Origin: Bacteroidota bacterium
Lineage (GTDB): Bacteria > Bacteroidota > Bacteroidia > Chitinophagales > Chitinophagaceae
DNA: 41,532 bases
Assembly (NCBI GenBank): GCA_023433345.1
Contig: JAEZDA010000055.1
Coordinates: 1 to 41,532 of the forward strand
Reading direction: 5' to 3'
The notes beneath the pieces are model-generated. The model ran no database searches, had not been told where the DNA came from, and saw nothing but the letters and a program-made list of their open reading frames with translations. Made by a program: the position numbers and the translations under genes. The first letter of the stretch is position 1. The number at the start of each line of letters is the position of its first letter. This document shows, piece by piece, positions 41,212 to 41,532 of this stretch.

Positions 41212-41532
41212 ATGCAAAAGAGAGATTATACATTAGTTGTCATTGCTGTTGTTTTGGTTATTTCTGCAGCCCTTTCAAGATTGGTTCTATATCCATTTAA
41301 TTTCAGCCCCATCATTGCTATGGCTTTGTTTGCCGGTGCTATTCTAAAAGATAAGAAACTTGCAATGCTCCTTCCTCTCTCTGCGATGTTGCTGAGCGAC
41401 CTTCTGTTTGAATTTCTCAATATAGCTCCTGGGTTCTGGGGTTGGGGACAATTGGTGAACTACTCAGTGCTTGCAGCGATAACGATCTTTGGTTTCCAAT
41501 TAAAAAAGATCAACCTGCTTAATGTAGGTGGG
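41212..41532 (+). CDS. DUF6580-like membrane protein, 3' end cut by window
   Basis: Starts at the ATG at 41212 (MQKRDYTLVVIAVVLVISAA) and runs in frame to the window end (107 codons). It has hydrophobic segments at about residues 6-26, 32-46, 49-66 and 79-95, and the pattern SRLVLYPFNFSPIIAMALFAG followed by LLPLSAMLLSDLLFE matches a small integral-membrane family (DUF6580) of unknown function. The frame is open at the edge. Confidence 0.78.
   Translation, partial: MQKRDYTLVVIAVVLVISAALSRLVLYPFNFSPIIAMALFAGAILKDKKLAMLLPLSAMLLSDLLFEFLNIAPGFWGWGQLVNYSVLAAITIFGFQLKKINLLNVGG

Overview
The window looks like a chromosome segment of a Bacteroidota bacterium, most likely from the Chitinophagaceae or a close relative. 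The signs are a giant secreted protein ending in a gliding-motility (type IX secretion) C-terminal domain, a YtxJ bacilliredoxin, TAnnTTTG-type -7 promoter elements, few Shine-Dalgarno sequences, and many short palindromic repeats between genes. No rRNA, tRNA or CRISPR array was seen. Genus is not resolvable from the sequence alone.

Layout. 1-480: cut-off end of a small conserved Bacteroidota protein. 1039-4079: an EEP-fold phosphatase/nuclease and a MORN-repeat secreted protein. 4146-15594 (all minus strand, read from high to low coordinates): a composite defence operon, hsdM, a GIY-YIG-like protein, an 86-aa protein, hsdS, a small P-loop protein, mcrB, mcrC and hsdR, so a complete McrBC pair sits inside a type I restriction-modification operon. 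15646-17456: five tightly packed small genes, four of them with a predicted signal peptide or membrane segment, one of these carrying a J-domain-like HPD motif. 17801-19782: an HNH nuclease, a 189-aa protein and a DUF4407 membrane protein in one operon. 20035-21927: a DUF2779 nuclease with four candidate Fe-S cysteines. 22.1-24.3 kb: palindromes, a REP-associated tyrosine transposase with its REP repeats, an ankyrin protein and a 98-bp repeat tract. 24.3-30.3 kb: rmuC, small proteins, a lone receiver domain, a WYL regulator and an M23 peptidase gene broken by an in-frame stop. 30.9-32.2 kb: an IS256-family insertion sequence. 32.3-36.9 kb: a 1516-aa type IX-secreted repeat protein. 37-41.5 kb: housekeeping genes (ytxJ, exonuclease, polyprenol-phosphate glycosyltransferase, xerD, YkgJ-like, yraN, and a cut-off membrane protein).

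Most striking observation. hsdR contains a 450-bp (exactly 150-codon) cassette at 6451-6900 that encodes a DUF559/Vsr-like nuclease and is bounded by inverted palindromic repeats, all read in frame inside the restriction subunit. A 48-bp solo copy of the cassette's right end sits in frame, in the same reading frame, in hsdM of the same operon. The two 48-bp copies differ at 7 positions, 6 of them in hairpin loops. This resembles an in-frame palindromic element (like the Rickettsia palindromic elements) that carries its own nuclease. A second notable signal is a promoter-like box (AATAGGT, exactly 15 nt, then a -7-like element) found six times upstream of minus-strand genes.
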